In this document: in pieces, positions 52,691-63,905 of the stretch
How positions within the stretch are numbered: position 1 is the stretch's first letter
Layout: each line of letters starts with the position of its first letter
Assembly (NCBI GenBank): GCA_023055505.1
Contig: JALIRH010000035.1
Span: forward strand, 4,458,382-4,522,381
Length of the DNA: 64,000 nt
Origin: Callipepla californica brunnescens
Taxonomy: Eukaryota; Chordata; Aves; Galliformes; Odontophoridae
Direction: 5' to 3'
Program-made: the position numbers and the translations under genes
The notes under the pieces: generated by a model
Databases searched by the model: none
What the model was told of the DNA's origin: nothing
The model's input: only the letters and a program-made list of their open reading frames with translations

Positions 52691-54060
52691 CATTTCCTCC
52701 AATGCGATGCAAACTGGTGAGCTCCAGGCAGGAGGAGAGGAGCAGAGCTCCCAGTGCTGCTTCCAGCCCCGCAGCACTGTGCCCCGCACTGGGGACGGCC
52801 TGGGGACCCCATCCAAAGCCAGCACATCTCCAGCCCCAGGCCAGGATGGAGCCCTTTGTGGGAAGGGCTTGGTGCCTTTACCCGAGCAGATTTACCAGCA
52901 GAGCTCGAGAGCTATGGAAGATTAATGATCAGCCTTGGCGCATCCACTAATTCAACGAGAGGGCTGGCTCTGAAGGGGCAAGGCAGGGGAAAGGAATATC
53001 ATCACGATATTTTTCACAATGCCAGCTTGGATTTGGGTGGATGAGACAGCAACCAGGGCAGCAGAGACTGGAAAAGCAGGGGTTCCTCTGTGCTTTCAGG
53101 GCTACTCAAGGGTAAGGGGCTCCATGCCCACGGTCCCATTAACTCCACACTAAGGTGCCTCTGATTCACCTCCCAGCCTCACTGCAGTGCTTGGGAGGGA
53201 ACATGAGCACGGAACAGTTTCATTTCTTCCTCAGGTACCTCCCTGTCAGCTGGGAAAGGTGAGCTCAGGCTGATTAAGCACCACTTGGGAGCAAAGGCAG
53301 ATGGCACTGCTGGAGATGGGCTCCTGTCCATACACCTCCATCCATCCCAGTGCTTCAGATAAACCACCACGAACTGAAGCTCAGCATACGACCACAGCCA
53401 GGTGCTCACTGCCTCCAGCCCCTTCCCATAGTCCTGCACATACAAGCAGCAGTTGAGACCCTTTCTCAGAGCCCCACTGGGCAGGAAAATCAGATTAAAG
53501 CCCAGCACACCAGCCCCAAACAGAAGCACTGCTGAATGACAGGGCTGAGGATGCCTGCCCACACCTGGGGCCTTGGCAGTGGGCTGTGCTCTGCTGCAGG
53601 AGCTCTCCTTGCTGCGTCTGATTGCTTCTCTCCCCTCGAGCACGGTCATTCCTGGGATCAGAGCTTCATGGAGGGAAGAGATAAAAAGGTGCCAGGAATG
53701 ATGCCAAATCCCCATCCACTGAGGGCCAGCTGACGTCCTCCAGCTGCAATCTCTGGCTCTGCCCAGCAGCGATGCTCCGGCAGGTGCCAGGTGCAAACTG
53801 GAGGAGATGGACACAGCGAGAAGCATCGCTCAGATATCTTGGCCGTGACAACCAGGGGCTCAGCTGGCTCCTCCAGATCTGCAGATTTCCAATTGGGAAA
53901 CTAATTGCAGAAGCTGAGAGGGGTGCACTGTGGGGTCACCCGGGTGCATCCGGGTACGGAGGAGCTGCATGGGCTATCTCAGCCCAGGAAGATCTTGTGT
54001 GAGGACACGCTGGCAAACACAACCCAGGTCCTCGAGTGCGTGGCAGCAGGAGGCTGAAGT
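52690..54060. other. GC-rich spacer, no gene seen
   Basis: CAGC-rich, with two small AT-rich patches (52915-52960 and 53000-53025, GATCAGCC and CACGATATTTTTCAC). The 215-codon minus-strand frame (53179-53826) has no recognisable domain. Confidence 0.45.
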
Positions 54061-54320
54061 TTCTCCCTCTCTTTTGTCAGGTCGGATTTACTGCAACAGG
54101 AGAACGTTTCAGGAGAGATTTGTCATTGTTTGTGGCGGTTTGGAAAGCTCCTAAATATGCTCCGTGCAATCGCGAATGTAAATTGAATAGAAGGAAAAGC
54201 AATTTGCGAGGCATTAAAATCCCTCCGCAGGTTCCTTTGAAATGATCGATGTCTTTAAAACTGCGATGTTATCGAGACGTAACTGAGTTGGGCAATGCAA
54301 TCCAATCCCCCAAGCCATCG
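54060..54320. promoter_or_regulatory. Candidate conserved noncoding island
   Basis: GATTTGTCATTGTTTGTGG (SOX-like CATTGTTT), CGCGAATGTAAATTGAATAG, AAGCAATTTGCGAGGC, GCATTAAAATCCC, GATCGATGTC and ATGTTATCGAGACG. CpGs are retained in AT-rich sequence. Confidence 0.45.
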
Positions 54321-54634
54321 CCTTCACAGCTAATGTGGGCCACGTTTGCTCCTGACCTCAGCACCGGCACTGCTGCTCCTGCAGAGCACTGCACCTCCAG
54401 TGCACCGAGCAGAGCTGGATGCAGCACCTGCTGCTCTGCTCACACGTGCTGCCTTTCCACCGTGCACATAACCCAGGCAAAGTCATTCGCTGTGACGTTA
54501 TTAACCCTTCAGCAGCACGTGGCCGCAGCTCTCAGCTCCACAGGGCAAAGCACGAGCTGCAGCAGAGCCACAGAGAGAGGGGAAGGGAGAAAGGAGTGAG
54601 GCAGCAAGATGGGACAAGGCAGAAAGGGTTAAGC

Positions 54635-54840
54635 TCGCTGCTTTCCTCCCAGCCCCACGCGAGTGTCTCTCAATCAGAGTGTGATTGCAATCAGCAGGAA
54701 GGTGCCGTTTGCATTAAACAGAGCAGACGGAGGGGGAAAAAAAAAAAAAGCAGCCTGTGCAATCTGCAAGATTTATGTAAAAAAAAAAAAAAGGCAAACA
54801 ACAATAAAAGAACTGTCAGTTTTCGCTCCTCTTCCCCTTG
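54635..54840. promoter_or_regulatory. Possible conserved island with two poly(A) runs
   Basis: CTCAATCAGAGTGTGATTGC and CAATCAGC (an inverted GATTG pair), GTTTGCATTAAACAG, then A13 (54737-54749) and A14 (54779-54792) around GCAATCTGCAAGATTTATG. AACAACAATAAAAG follows. The A-runs create the lysine-rich part of accidental frames here. Confidence 0.35.
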
Positions 54841-55849
54841 TTACCTTCCCTGGGAGCAGGGCAGCAGGACGGAGCACACAGCCTGGCTCCCCACCTGCCC
54901 CAGCCCCGCTGCCATGCCTGAGCCTTCCCTATGCCAAGCCCTGCAATCAGCCTCCTTTACTACTCATTTTCCCTCATGTTTTTTAATTAAATCCCCGCTT
55001 CCTTCAAACAGCGCTCAATGAACCATTCACGTTTCCTTCAAACACCCTTGAAAACGCTGAACCAGGGAGCACAGCACAGCAGCACCCCCAGAACAGCTGC
55101 CCAAGGGGCAGCACCCGGGACACCCAGGTGCTGGGGAGGCAAAACTCGCACCGTTGGGATTTACAGCACGTCGGAGACAACCAACCTGCTCGCTGCAACT
55201 CCAAAGTAAGGACAGACCTGAAGATGGCACTCATGGGCCACCCTTCCTGGAGCAGAGCTCCTCGCTGACCCCCCTCACCCACCCAGAGGCGATTCTGAGC
55301 CCCCCCAGGCTCCCCCAGGTTGCCATGTAGGGGTGCAGGGTGCCCTCTCTCCCCAGCCTGCAACAGACACGTTCTGCTCATACACGAGGCCCAACACTGG
55401 GAATGAAGGATGTGAAACTCCAGGAGCGAGGTCACGCTTTGCAGGGGGAATAAAAGGAAGCAGAAATCTTTGCTTCCATCACTTCAACACTGGCTGCTTT
55501 TCAGCCGCAGTCAGTAGCATCTCCTGTTTGTGTGCTGGCACGCAGGGCTCCAGCAGCCCCAGTTACCCACCCGGAGCCCTCACTGGGACTGTTGTACAGC
55601 CCTGCATCCAGACTCGATGGGAACTGGATTAAATCCAGCGGGGTTTTGCTCAGTGTTCTCCTTTGAGGGCCGTGCCACGTTTGAAGAAGCACCTCAAAGG
55701 GAAGCACAGGGACTTTGAAGCCCCCCGCAGCTTGGGACTGCATGAAAAAGCCCCCATGAGCTCAAGAACACCTCCACTGCCTCTGCAGAGCATCACAGCA
55801 AGCTCAGTCCTCAGCCTAAAGAACTCTAACACTCCATGGGGCAACTGCA

Positions 55850-55962
55850 GCCTTCCCCAACCCCACCCTAACATGCCCACTGCCCACATCCCCCAGTGCC
55901 ACATCCCCACAGCTCTGAACACCCCCAGGGACGGTGACCCCACCACCCCATGGGCAGCAGAT
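55850..55962 (-). mobile_element. CR1-type LINE fragment
   Basis: CCCACATCCCCCAGTGCCAC, ATCCCCACAGCTCTGAACAC and CCCCAGGGACGGTGACCCCA, with CATGGGCAGCAG after, are in the same order as the CR1 copies at 21703 and 39022. The canonical 3' end (GGTTGGAAAGACC complement) is missing on the left, so this is an internal piece. Confidence 0.8.
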
Positions 55963-56618
55963 CTGGCTGATGGGGGCCCCATCCTGCCATGCCCACAGGT
56001 GTCCGTACAGGGGCTGGCAGGCAGGGCAGTGCTTTATTGGGACATCTGTGTGCTGGCAGAGCACTGCTCCCACGCCCTTTGCATTTCTGACACCTTGCAC
56101 AGTGACCCTTCCCCGCACAGCAGCCCCCCCTTATCCACCTTCCACGGGGCTCCATAGGAAAATGAATCTCTGACTCAGTGATTCTGATCACAGCTGAACG
56201 GGAAAGAACTGATGGCACGGAGGGGAGGTGGCACGGAGCTGCTCCAGCCCCCACGAGGCAGCAGGCATCAGCTCCGTGCCACGCACAGGGAAGAGATGGA
56301 GCTCACACGTCCCCTGACTTCAGCTCTTCCCCTCGTGCCGACCTCCTCCTGTCCTCAGGCCGCAGCCAGCCCTGCACCGGCCTCGGGGAGCTCTTAGGAA
56401 GTGCCTGATGCACTCGAGGTGCTGCCATCAATTAAACAGATCTGTGCCATGCATCGAACGAGCAAATAAACACACGGGGATGGCTGGAAAGCTCTGCGTT
56501 TCTTCCTACGTGCACCTAGACTCGCGTGAACTTGAAGCCAATTCTTCAAGCAATAAAACGCTGTTGTATTTTTCCCCATGAAAAATTCATTCCTCCTCAC
56601 AACCCATATAGGAAGCGA

Positions 56619-56639
56619 AGAAACAAACAAACAAACAAA
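56619..56639. repeat. (AAAC)n microsatellite
   Basis: GAAACAAACAAACAAACAAA: about five tetranucleotide units. Confidence 0.9.
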
Positions 56640-57270
56640 GCCCTTCTTGGTGGAAAACATCCCCCCAACAACCTCTGGTGCACCACATGGGGGGGGGATG
56701 CCATCTCCAGCAGCACCGGGGACCAGCAGCACAGCCACAATAACGCAGTGATAACGACATGAATTCATCAGCGTGGCACCTTGGAGTGATGCAGAGCTGC
56801 CCCTTCTCCCCACCAGGTCCCTGCCTCACCCCCAGCACAGCTCTGCCTGCAGGTACCGGTCCTGCTCGTCGCTCATTACTGCTCCTCCCCCTCCTGCATC
56901 CAGGTTCTTTATAAATAGTTCTTTTAATCAGGGCTGCTCCCCGCTCCGGGAGGTGATGTACACAGCGCTGGCAAATGGGTGCCCCAGATCTATGTGGGGC
57001 TGCCTCGTAGCCTCAGCAGAGGGAAGCCAAGCAGCAATCCCACATGGATTTGCATGGAAATAAGACGTGGCAGACCCTGGAGACCACTCCTCCTTCCTCC
57101 CCTTCCCATCTCCTCGTGGCAAAGCCCCGTCTGGCAGATCTTCTCCATGAGAAGCAGATGGGAGGATGCGACCCCTGCGCCCCAACATCCCATCTCAACC
57201 TGCTCCCAGCGACAGCCAAAATGCCAATCATGGGCTCCCCAGCACAAACACTGTCACTGCATAACCTGGG

Positions 57271-57292
57271 ACATCCATCCATCCATCCATCC
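57271..57292. repeat. (CATC)n microsatellite
   Basis: ACATCCATCCATCCATCCAT: five tetranucleotide units. Confidence 0.9.
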
Positions 57293-57929
57293 CAGACACG
57301 GGATGGGTTTGCTGAGCACGGCCAACAGCACGGCTCCACACTCAGTGCCCCCAAGGATTCCCCTCCTCAGACATTTACAATGTCTGCTCGTGTGAGGTCC
57401 TCAATGAAACGGGAATCGCATCCTTTTGCAGCTGTGCTCCTCTGGAAACAGAGGCATCAGCCACAAGCGCACACTGCACAGGGATGCTGCAGAAATAACT
57501 GCTTCTGGGCACTGGCATCGGGTGCTCAGCAGGACACGTGCCCCTCGGGTGATGTGCTTTAGCACCCTGTGGTCCCCCTATGCACCCCACACTGCTCAGT
57601 GTGCCATCTCTCCCCTTGGAACGGCGGATAACAAAATGCCACTCAGCAAATAACCAAACCAACCCAAAAACCTGCTCGTGAGATATGTTCTTTTCTCCCA
57701 CGGCCTCGGCACAGCCCTCCCTCTGTCTGTGAGACAGCCCTGCTCCACCAGCTGGTGGGGAGAGAGGTCGAGCGAGTGACAGCCGAACCCTTCCAGCGCG
57801 GGCTGAGATCCATCGCCAGACACGTGGGGCAGGATGGGCAGTGCAGGAGCCCTTCCCAGCACAGACAGCACATCCTCTGCCACCGTGGCACAGAGGTGGG
57901 CTCGCAGCACCAGCCCAGGAGACGCTTTC

Positions 57930-58350
57930 GTTACTGAAAGGCATCCCAACAGCTGAGAAGGTAAATAAAAGCAAGGAGGCAAAGGCGAAAGCGGTTGGCA
58001 GTGCCTCCTGCTCATTAGGAAAGGGGGCACTTAACACTACACAGACAGCAAATTAGCCTTTAATCATCGCCTTCGCTCACTGGGTCTTATCTGCGAGCGC
58101 TGCAAAGCTCCGGCACCTCCCTGGCGCAGGCAGCCCTGGGGACTCCAGCTCGCCTCCTGTTTATTCCCCAGCTGCTTTGTTGTCTCAGATCAGCAGAATT
58201 AGGGAGCCGTGTCGGCAGAGATACTTCTGTGCAGCCGGCGAGAAGTTCACACAGAAAATTGATATTCACCGCAAATTATTTTGGATGATTTACTGGAATG
58301 AATTAACTCGCAGCGACGCGGAGAAAATTCCAACGCCGCGGCCGCCTGCC
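57930..58350. promoter_or_regulatory. Candidate conserved noncoding island
   Basis: Left: AGCCTTTAATCATCGCC and GGGTCTTATCTGCGAGCGC. Right (58150-58350): CAGCAGAATTAGGGAGCC, GAAAATTGATATTCACCGC, AAATTATTTTGGATGATTTA, GAATTAACTCGCAGCGACG. Ends in a CpG-dense CCAACGCCGCGGCCGCC. Confidence 0.45.
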
Positions 58351-59580
58351 TGCCCACCAATCCCCCCAGCAGCAGCACTGCTGTGCATGCAGGCAGCCAG
58401 CACCCCCAGCACCCCCACCTCACTGCAGGCTGGCACAGTATTAAGCACCAGCAATGCCAAAACACGGCTTCAATTTTAGCCTGAACTTTGCTGGGGAAGG
58501 ATGCTGGCTGCTGCCCGCCCCGAACGCTCGGTGTGGCTGTTGGGAAATGGGATGGTGATGGCTCACTGCAGCTTGAGGGGGTTCCCCACAGCAGGGATGG
58601 ATGTGGATGCTCGGGAAGCCTTCAGATCTCGTTCTGAGGACGAAGGCAGCACAGCACGCTCATCCAAGCGCGGGGCAGCAGCATCCTGCAGGGAGAATGC
58701 CACCAGCGGGCGAGGAAGAGGACACGGTGCACTTCCAGCACATGGATCTGCTCATGAATTAAATCACTGCGTCTCTGCACCACGGACACTGACGGAGCCG
58801 GGGGGAGAGGCACCATGTGTGCACGGCACCAGGGAAGTTCTGACAGAGCTGGGAACCGGAGTGCTGCTCGCACTTCTCTACCTCGCTTTCCTGAGATAAT
58901 GGCACCGACTGATGTTTCTCAGCCCTTTTGAAATCTGCGGATGAAAGACTCGAGGCTCAGCACAGGGAAGAAGGACCGCGTCCCACTGGGACGGCTCTCC
59001 CCTTCATGTGCACCCCCACGGTGGTGGCCCCGCAGCACTGCCCGGCCTCAATCCGGGGTCCCACGCAGGACGTGACGCCGGGAGCTCAGCACAGGGTTAC
59101 GTCAAGCCAAGAGCACTTAGGGATCCCAAATTAGCACCTCTTAGTCCACGAGTGCACCCGGGCAGCGCTGCTCATGCCCCAACTCCGCTGACTTTGACTG
59201 GCTTACAGGAGGATGAACTCAATCCGCCAATCCCGCATTTCCCTCCCACCACCACCTCAATCCTACACACCGCCAGCAGGGTTCAGGGGTTGGCTCCTCC
59301 TGCAGCTGGGGCTTCCTGCAAAGCCCACCCCAAAGCCACGACGCTGTGTCCCCCTCCTCCTGCCTGCAACGCTCAGAGCCCTGTGCCTGCTCCCTGAGTG
59401 GCTCTGAGCATCCTCAGGGACTCACAGCATTACACAGCAAGCCCTGCACAGCCCGGAACAGTGAAGGACACGGTGCCACGCATGGGGACACGCAGTGCCA
59501 GCAGCTGCAGTCCTCTCCTCACAGTACCCAGCCCCATTCCCCGTGGTCTGCTCTGCTCTCACGCAGCCCGGACACAAAAC
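58350..59580. other. GC-rich spacer, no gene seen
   Basis: CAGC/CACC-rich. A short AT core (CATGAATTAAATCACTGCG) lies near 58753. Nothing else is supported. Confidence 0.45.
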
Positions 59581-59870
59581 GCTGCAAACTCTTTGAAATA
59601 AGCATGGAAATTGGTTTCCAGGCTCCAGCAGTTCCTAAATAATGGATGGTTAAGATAATAAAAAGAAAAAAGAAAGCGGTGCACAAAGTGGATTCGAGAA
59701 AGAAAAAGGCAGAGCGTGCTTTCAGTGCAAAGCTCCAAGAAAACCTGAAACAGGAACAGGGCGAGATGTTCGGGAGGAGCAGCGATTTAACCTGCAGCTC
59801 CTCTTCCCTTCCCATTCTGCCTCAATGCAGATGTAATATATTCTGCCAGTGCAAAACTGGAGCTGGAAAA
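59580..59870. promoter_or_regulatory. Possible conserved noncoding island
   Basis: GAAATAAGCATGGAAATTGG, CCTAAATAATGGATGG and AAGATAATAAAAAG. A purine-rich strand (59655-59710) and GCGATTTAACCTGC follow. GTAATATATTCTGCC lies at the right end. Confidence 0.35.
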
Positions 59871-60029
59871 CACGCTCACCTTCGGGAGATGTCTGGGTGG
59901 AAAGAGAGGACACGTGCCCAACGCGAGGCTCGAGGTAAAAGGAAAGAGCAGAGGGGGAAGGCAGCGGGCTGGGCTGTCTCCATCAGCCCCTTGGGCTCAG
60001 TGCACCCACGTGCACCCATCTGCACGGCT

Positions 60030-60165
60030 CCAAATACACACTCACGGCGTAATTCACTCAACGGCGCTGTTTTCTCCCGCGTCAGCAAAATGAAGAGATT
60101 CAATTACAGCCTTTGACTGGGCCTGCTCATTGTTATCTATCACACCACCGGGGAGAGAGACGTCC
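60030..60165. promoter_or_regulatory. Candidate conserved noncoding island
   Basis: CACGGCGTAATTCACTCAAC, GAGATTCAATTACAGCC and CATTGTTATCTATCAC (SOX- and GATA-like cores). CpGs are retained (CTCCCGCGTC). Confidence 0.4.
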
Positions 60166-60545
60166 AGGTGCTGCAGTGCTGCCTGCCTCAGTGCCGCACA
60201 GCATCCAGCCCATGTGCTCCCGGCACAGCAGCACAACCCTCCAGCCGTGCCCACGCCACGCTCCCTGCGTCCCCTCCATCCCTGCCCACCCCATCCTGAC
60301 TGCTCCTCTCCCTCCTCCGCTCCTATCTGCACGGAGCCAACAGGGCAAGCTTCCTCGCTCTGCATCCACGTGGAGCAATCCGGCTCTGGAAATAAAACAC
60401 ACTCACCCCCGGGGTTTGAGGGCCCCGTTCATGGAGTGGAAATGGACGACTGAGGAGCTCAGAGCTGTGGGAGCAGGCTGAGCCCCCTCCACGCGCGGCG
60501 AGATGCAAGCTCCATGCAGATCTCCCTTCCTTGGCAGCTCCGTCT
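60165..60545. other. GC-rich spacer, no gene seen
   Basis: CCAC/CTCC-rich. Overlapping frames lie on both strands only. Confidence 0.45.
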
Positions 60546-61295
60546 CCTGATCGTCTGTGACAGCCCAAGTTTTGTCAGCCAGACACATTTACAAAGGGAA
60601 AAAAAATAAAATGAAACAGAGCGAGCCAAAACAAGTTGGGGATGAGCTGGGGGAGGGGACAGGGAATGGGAGTGGGAGGAAAAGAAGGGTCCCCGGAGAC
60701 GGCAGCGAATATGCAAACTTTCCCCATTTCCTCTGCCTACTCTGTGTTAACAACCAGACAGACATCTTGCATGTATTTGATAAATAAACCTCTCCGTTCA
60801 TTCAGGGGAGTGAATTTGTAGCTATTATGATTCAAATGGCGTGACAGGTTCCGGATTGTAGTGAAACCCACAAAAAAAAATACATGAGAACTGCAAAATT
60901 CAAAGCAATTCTCTTTGGCTCCGGATCCTCACCATGTGCAGATGGACAGACCCCGCTCTATCTGCGTATAAAAGAAATACCAAAGCCAGCCCGAGTGCCT
61001 CTTCCCTCGAGATGGGAGGATGAGGGGCGCAATAAATAATTTAGAAATTGCTACCATGGCTTGATTCAGAGTGATGGATCTGGCATGTGTTACAACAAGG
61101 CACATGCTGTATTCATTACCCATCGAGCTACATTTTAATTTCTCCCTCATTAACCTTATCTGCGACTGGGGTTGTGCATCAAGTCAAATCCTTCGGATGT
61201 CAATCAATTCATTAGACGGTTGTTTGCTTTGTCATATGTGCTGTTATCGCTTATTAGCCTGCCACGCCGATCAATCAATCAAAGCCGGGGGTTGG
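60545..61295. promoter_or_regulatory. Candidate conserved noncoding domain (strong, ~750 bp)
   Basis: ATATGCAAACTTTCC, TTTGATAAATAAACC, GCTATTATGATTCAAATGGC, the TATA-like TATAAAAG (60967-60974), CGCAATAAATAATTTAG, GTATTCATTACCC, CTCATTAACCTTATC, GTCAATCAATTCATTAGACG, CGCTTATTAGCC and GATCAATCAATC. It has no repeats and high complexity throughout, and is one of the two longest islands. Confidence 0.5.
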
Positions 61296-62205
61296 GGATG
61301 CGCCGTGCCGCTCCGCCACGCCGGGCCCACAGCACGGGGAGCTCTGCTGGCTCACCACCCCCAGGGGAAAGCCCAAAGATATCCAAGCACAAAGCGGGGA
61401 CATCCCAGGCCAAAATCGGTGGCAACACAGAGCCGGCACCCAGCAGTGCAACCACAAAAGGTCAATCTCAGCCATTTTCTGCACAGCATCAGCACTCACG
61501 TCTTGCAGCACCTGCCAGGACTCCTGCGAGCGCTGAACATCACCAGCTGAAGCCACCGGCTCCAGGTGACACCAAGGGAGCTCACCATCCTCTTCCTATC
61601 AGCAAGGCAAGACCGATCTGCAACTTCTTTTCCTCCAAATCCCTTCAAAACAATGACTGGCTCCGTTTCTCCTACAATTTCCCAAGGAACCCTTTCCCCC
61701 CAAGCAGAACTGCCTGCAGATGAGTGAAAGCCTCCTGAAGGCTCAGCCCAACACCCCCATTTTCGGGGAGCTCATCCAACCCCACCAGCACATCCCAGTT
61801 GCTGCTGGCAGAGCCACAGACCCCGTCCTCCTCTTGGCCAATGCTGGCGACCAACACACGCAGGGCGAGGTGCTGGTGGAGCCAAGTGCACCTGGGGATG
61901 CTCCGAGCTCAGGGTGCAGTGGGACAGCAACGGTCCCCGAGGTGGGGACAGCAGAGACCGCCCAGGGATGGAAGTTGGCAGTGGTTAATTTGTCATCATG
62001 GAAACGGGCAGCCCGGGTCAGCGCCGGCGGAGGAGGAGCGGGGGTGTGCTGCCGCCCGAGCTCTGCTCGTTTTTTTTCATTTCTTTTAAGGGGATTTCAT
62101 TTAAAAAAAAGCTGCCTTGATAAGGAATTTACCGGGGCAAAACGAGATTACACCCAAGCTCACAGTAGCTAAAAGCAGCGGCGCTGCTGGGCACTCAGAG
62201 GCTGC
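61295..62205. other. GC-rich spacer, no gene seen
   Basis: CAGC/CCCA-rich with a T/A-rich patch (62070-62150; GGAATTTACCGGGG). A 183-codon plus frame (61172-61723) begins in the preceding AT-rich island and shows no domain. Confidence 0.45.
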
Positions 62206-62480
62206 TGCTTGCACTATCTCTATCATCACATATATCCTTCTATCTAATCTATCTAGCACCGTATATACCCTTTAGCTCCCCAGCTCTCACAATCCCTGCC
62301 CTCTATCCATCATCCCCCTATTCATCAGCACACATCCAGCTCTATCTATCCAGCCATCACTATAAATATCCCATCCATCCATCTCCCCCGATCTGTCTCT
62401 CATCACAGAGACCCTCTCCCTACCTACGTACACACACATACATGTAGATACGCACACACCTGTCTGTCAGCAGCAGCAGC
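62205..62480. repeat. Degenerate (ATCT)n/(CATC)n simple-sequence region
   Basis: About 275 bp of imperfect tetranucleotides: CTTCTATCTAATCTATCTAG, CTCTATCTATCCAGCC, CCCATCCATCCATCTCC, CTACCTACGTACACACAC and (CAG)n near 62468-62480. It is an eroded microsatellite. Confidence 0.75.
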
Positions 62481-63035
62481 ACTCTCCTCTTTGCCCCTTC
62501 CACCCTCCATCCCTCGCTCCCATACCCTCCCATCCATCACCACCAGTGCACTGCTCCTGCCAGATTTACTACACCAGGGCACCCTACATTTTGCCATCTA
62601 TCACCAATCCAGGCCCTGCTGAGCAGCAGGACCCCATTCCCCACTCCCTGGTGCATCAGGAGATGGGGCTGCACAGGTTACAGTGCCGGGAGCAGCACTC
62701 TGACTTGGCTGAAGTGAAGATTTAAAGCAGAATCCGACCCCAGCCCAGCAGTACCAGTGCCCTGTACCGCCCTGGATCCTGCCAAGCTCCTCTGCAGTGC
62801 TCTGCAGCAGCAGTGTGAGATGGCAGGAGGGCATTCTGGCGGTGCACAGAGCAGATGGGTGGCAGAGCAGCCTCTCAAATCCGATATTCTCTCTCCAAAC
62901 CCACCCCTGAGCCCCCTTTGTGCTGTAATCTCCCTGCATGGCTGCAGGGCAGCTCCGGGCTGAGGCTGGGGGACCTTGGGGGGGGTGGGAGGCACAGGGC
63001 AGCACCTCCCGATCTGCCAGAGAGGAGAAACGCAC
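62480..63035. other. GC-rich spacer, no gene seen
   Basis: CAGC/CCTG-rich, with a G-run near 62978. There is no feature beyond short frames. Confidence 0.45.
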
Positions 63036-63155
63036 AGGCAGTGCTTAAAAACTGAAAGCTGTTACTTTAATTACGGCCTTTCTGCTTTATCACCAATAGC
63101 ATTTCTCACACATTCATCAGCAAACCTGGTAATAAATCAATCGCGGGTAGCCAGG
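63035..63155. promoter_or_regulatory. Candidate conserved noncoding island
   Basis: GTTACTTTAATTACGGCC, TTATCACCAATAGC and GGTAATAAATCAATCGCGGG in about 110 bp. Confidence 0.4.
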
Positions 63156-63790
63156 AGCTGCAGTCTGGCTCCTTCCCCTTCTCTTCCCCGCTCCCTCCGA
63201 GCTCTAGGTCCATTAGTATGCAGTCCAGCACCGCCGCTCTGTGCATTTCTCATCGGCTTTGGGCTGGAAGCCGGGAGCTAGCGGCTGCCCCCGGCATGGA
63301 TTGCACACAGACAGCTCAGGCTGCAGGATGGCAAGCATGCCAGCACCTGGTGGGGCACTGTGAGGGACTGGGGGGGCTCGGGGAACACGGGGATAGGGCA
63401 AGGACCTGTGCCCTAAAATCCTGGTGGCGAGCTGCATGGGCAGAGGTGCGTACCCCCACCTGGGTACAAAACATTTTCCACGCACTGACACCGGAGATCC
63501 ACGCACCTTCTGGCACCCACTGCTGAACCCAGAGCCCAAGGCCAAGGGGAAGCAGATAAAGGAGTTTTCGTGACTGTCTGCTTCATGCTTCAGTTTTTTC
63601 TTATTGAAGTGCTGACTGAAGAGCCCAGCCCCTGGCTGCACGCCTTCACCCAGCACTGCCCAGATGTGCCTGGCACATTGCTGGGCTGCAATGGGGGCTG
63701 AGCAGCATTGCAGGGGGAGCAGCCACTTCACCTCCTGGTCCTCTGCCCCACACCGCTCAGGGGTGACCCCCCACCGCTAGACAGGCTCCT
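63155..63790. other. GC-rich spacer, no gene seen
   Basis: Mostly GC-rich. Minus-strand frame 63731-63213 (172 codons) overlaps plus-strand frames and has no recognisable domain. Confidence 0.45.
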
Positions 63791-63905
63791 TCCAATTCCT
63801 GGCGGAGCGAGTGTGCAAATCAAATTGACCTTGAGCACTAATTGGCCCTCTAATTAGCACTCTCAACAGAGAAGCAAAGGACCGGGAGGAGAGCATCTTT
63901 ACAGA
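63790..63905. promoter_or_regulatory. Candidate conserved noncoding island
   Basis: GCAAATCAAATTGACC, then TAATTG (63839-63844) and CTAATTAG (63850-63857) spaced about one helical turn apart. The island may continue beyond the window. Confidence 0.4.

Larger units (their letters stand above)
54840..57930. other. Long GC-rich spacer with one CR1 fragment
   Basis: About 3 kb, mainly CAGC/CCCA-rich. It includes the CR1 copy (55850-55962), AT-richer patches at 56450-56600 and 56910-56935, an (AAAC)n tract and a (CATC)n tract. Open frames (57375-58037 minus, 220 codons) overlap on both strands and have no recognisable domain. Confidence 0.45.

Noticed and set aside
53179..53826. 215-codon minus-strand frame
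   Set aside because: No domain or conserved motif, and the opposite strand is also open over parts of it.
54419..55021. 200-codon plus-strand frame with lysine runs
   Set aside because: The lysine runs come from two poly(A) tracts; no protein family is visible.
57375..58037. 220-codon minus-strand frame
   Set aside because: Antisense to two other open frames, low-complexity composition and no domain.
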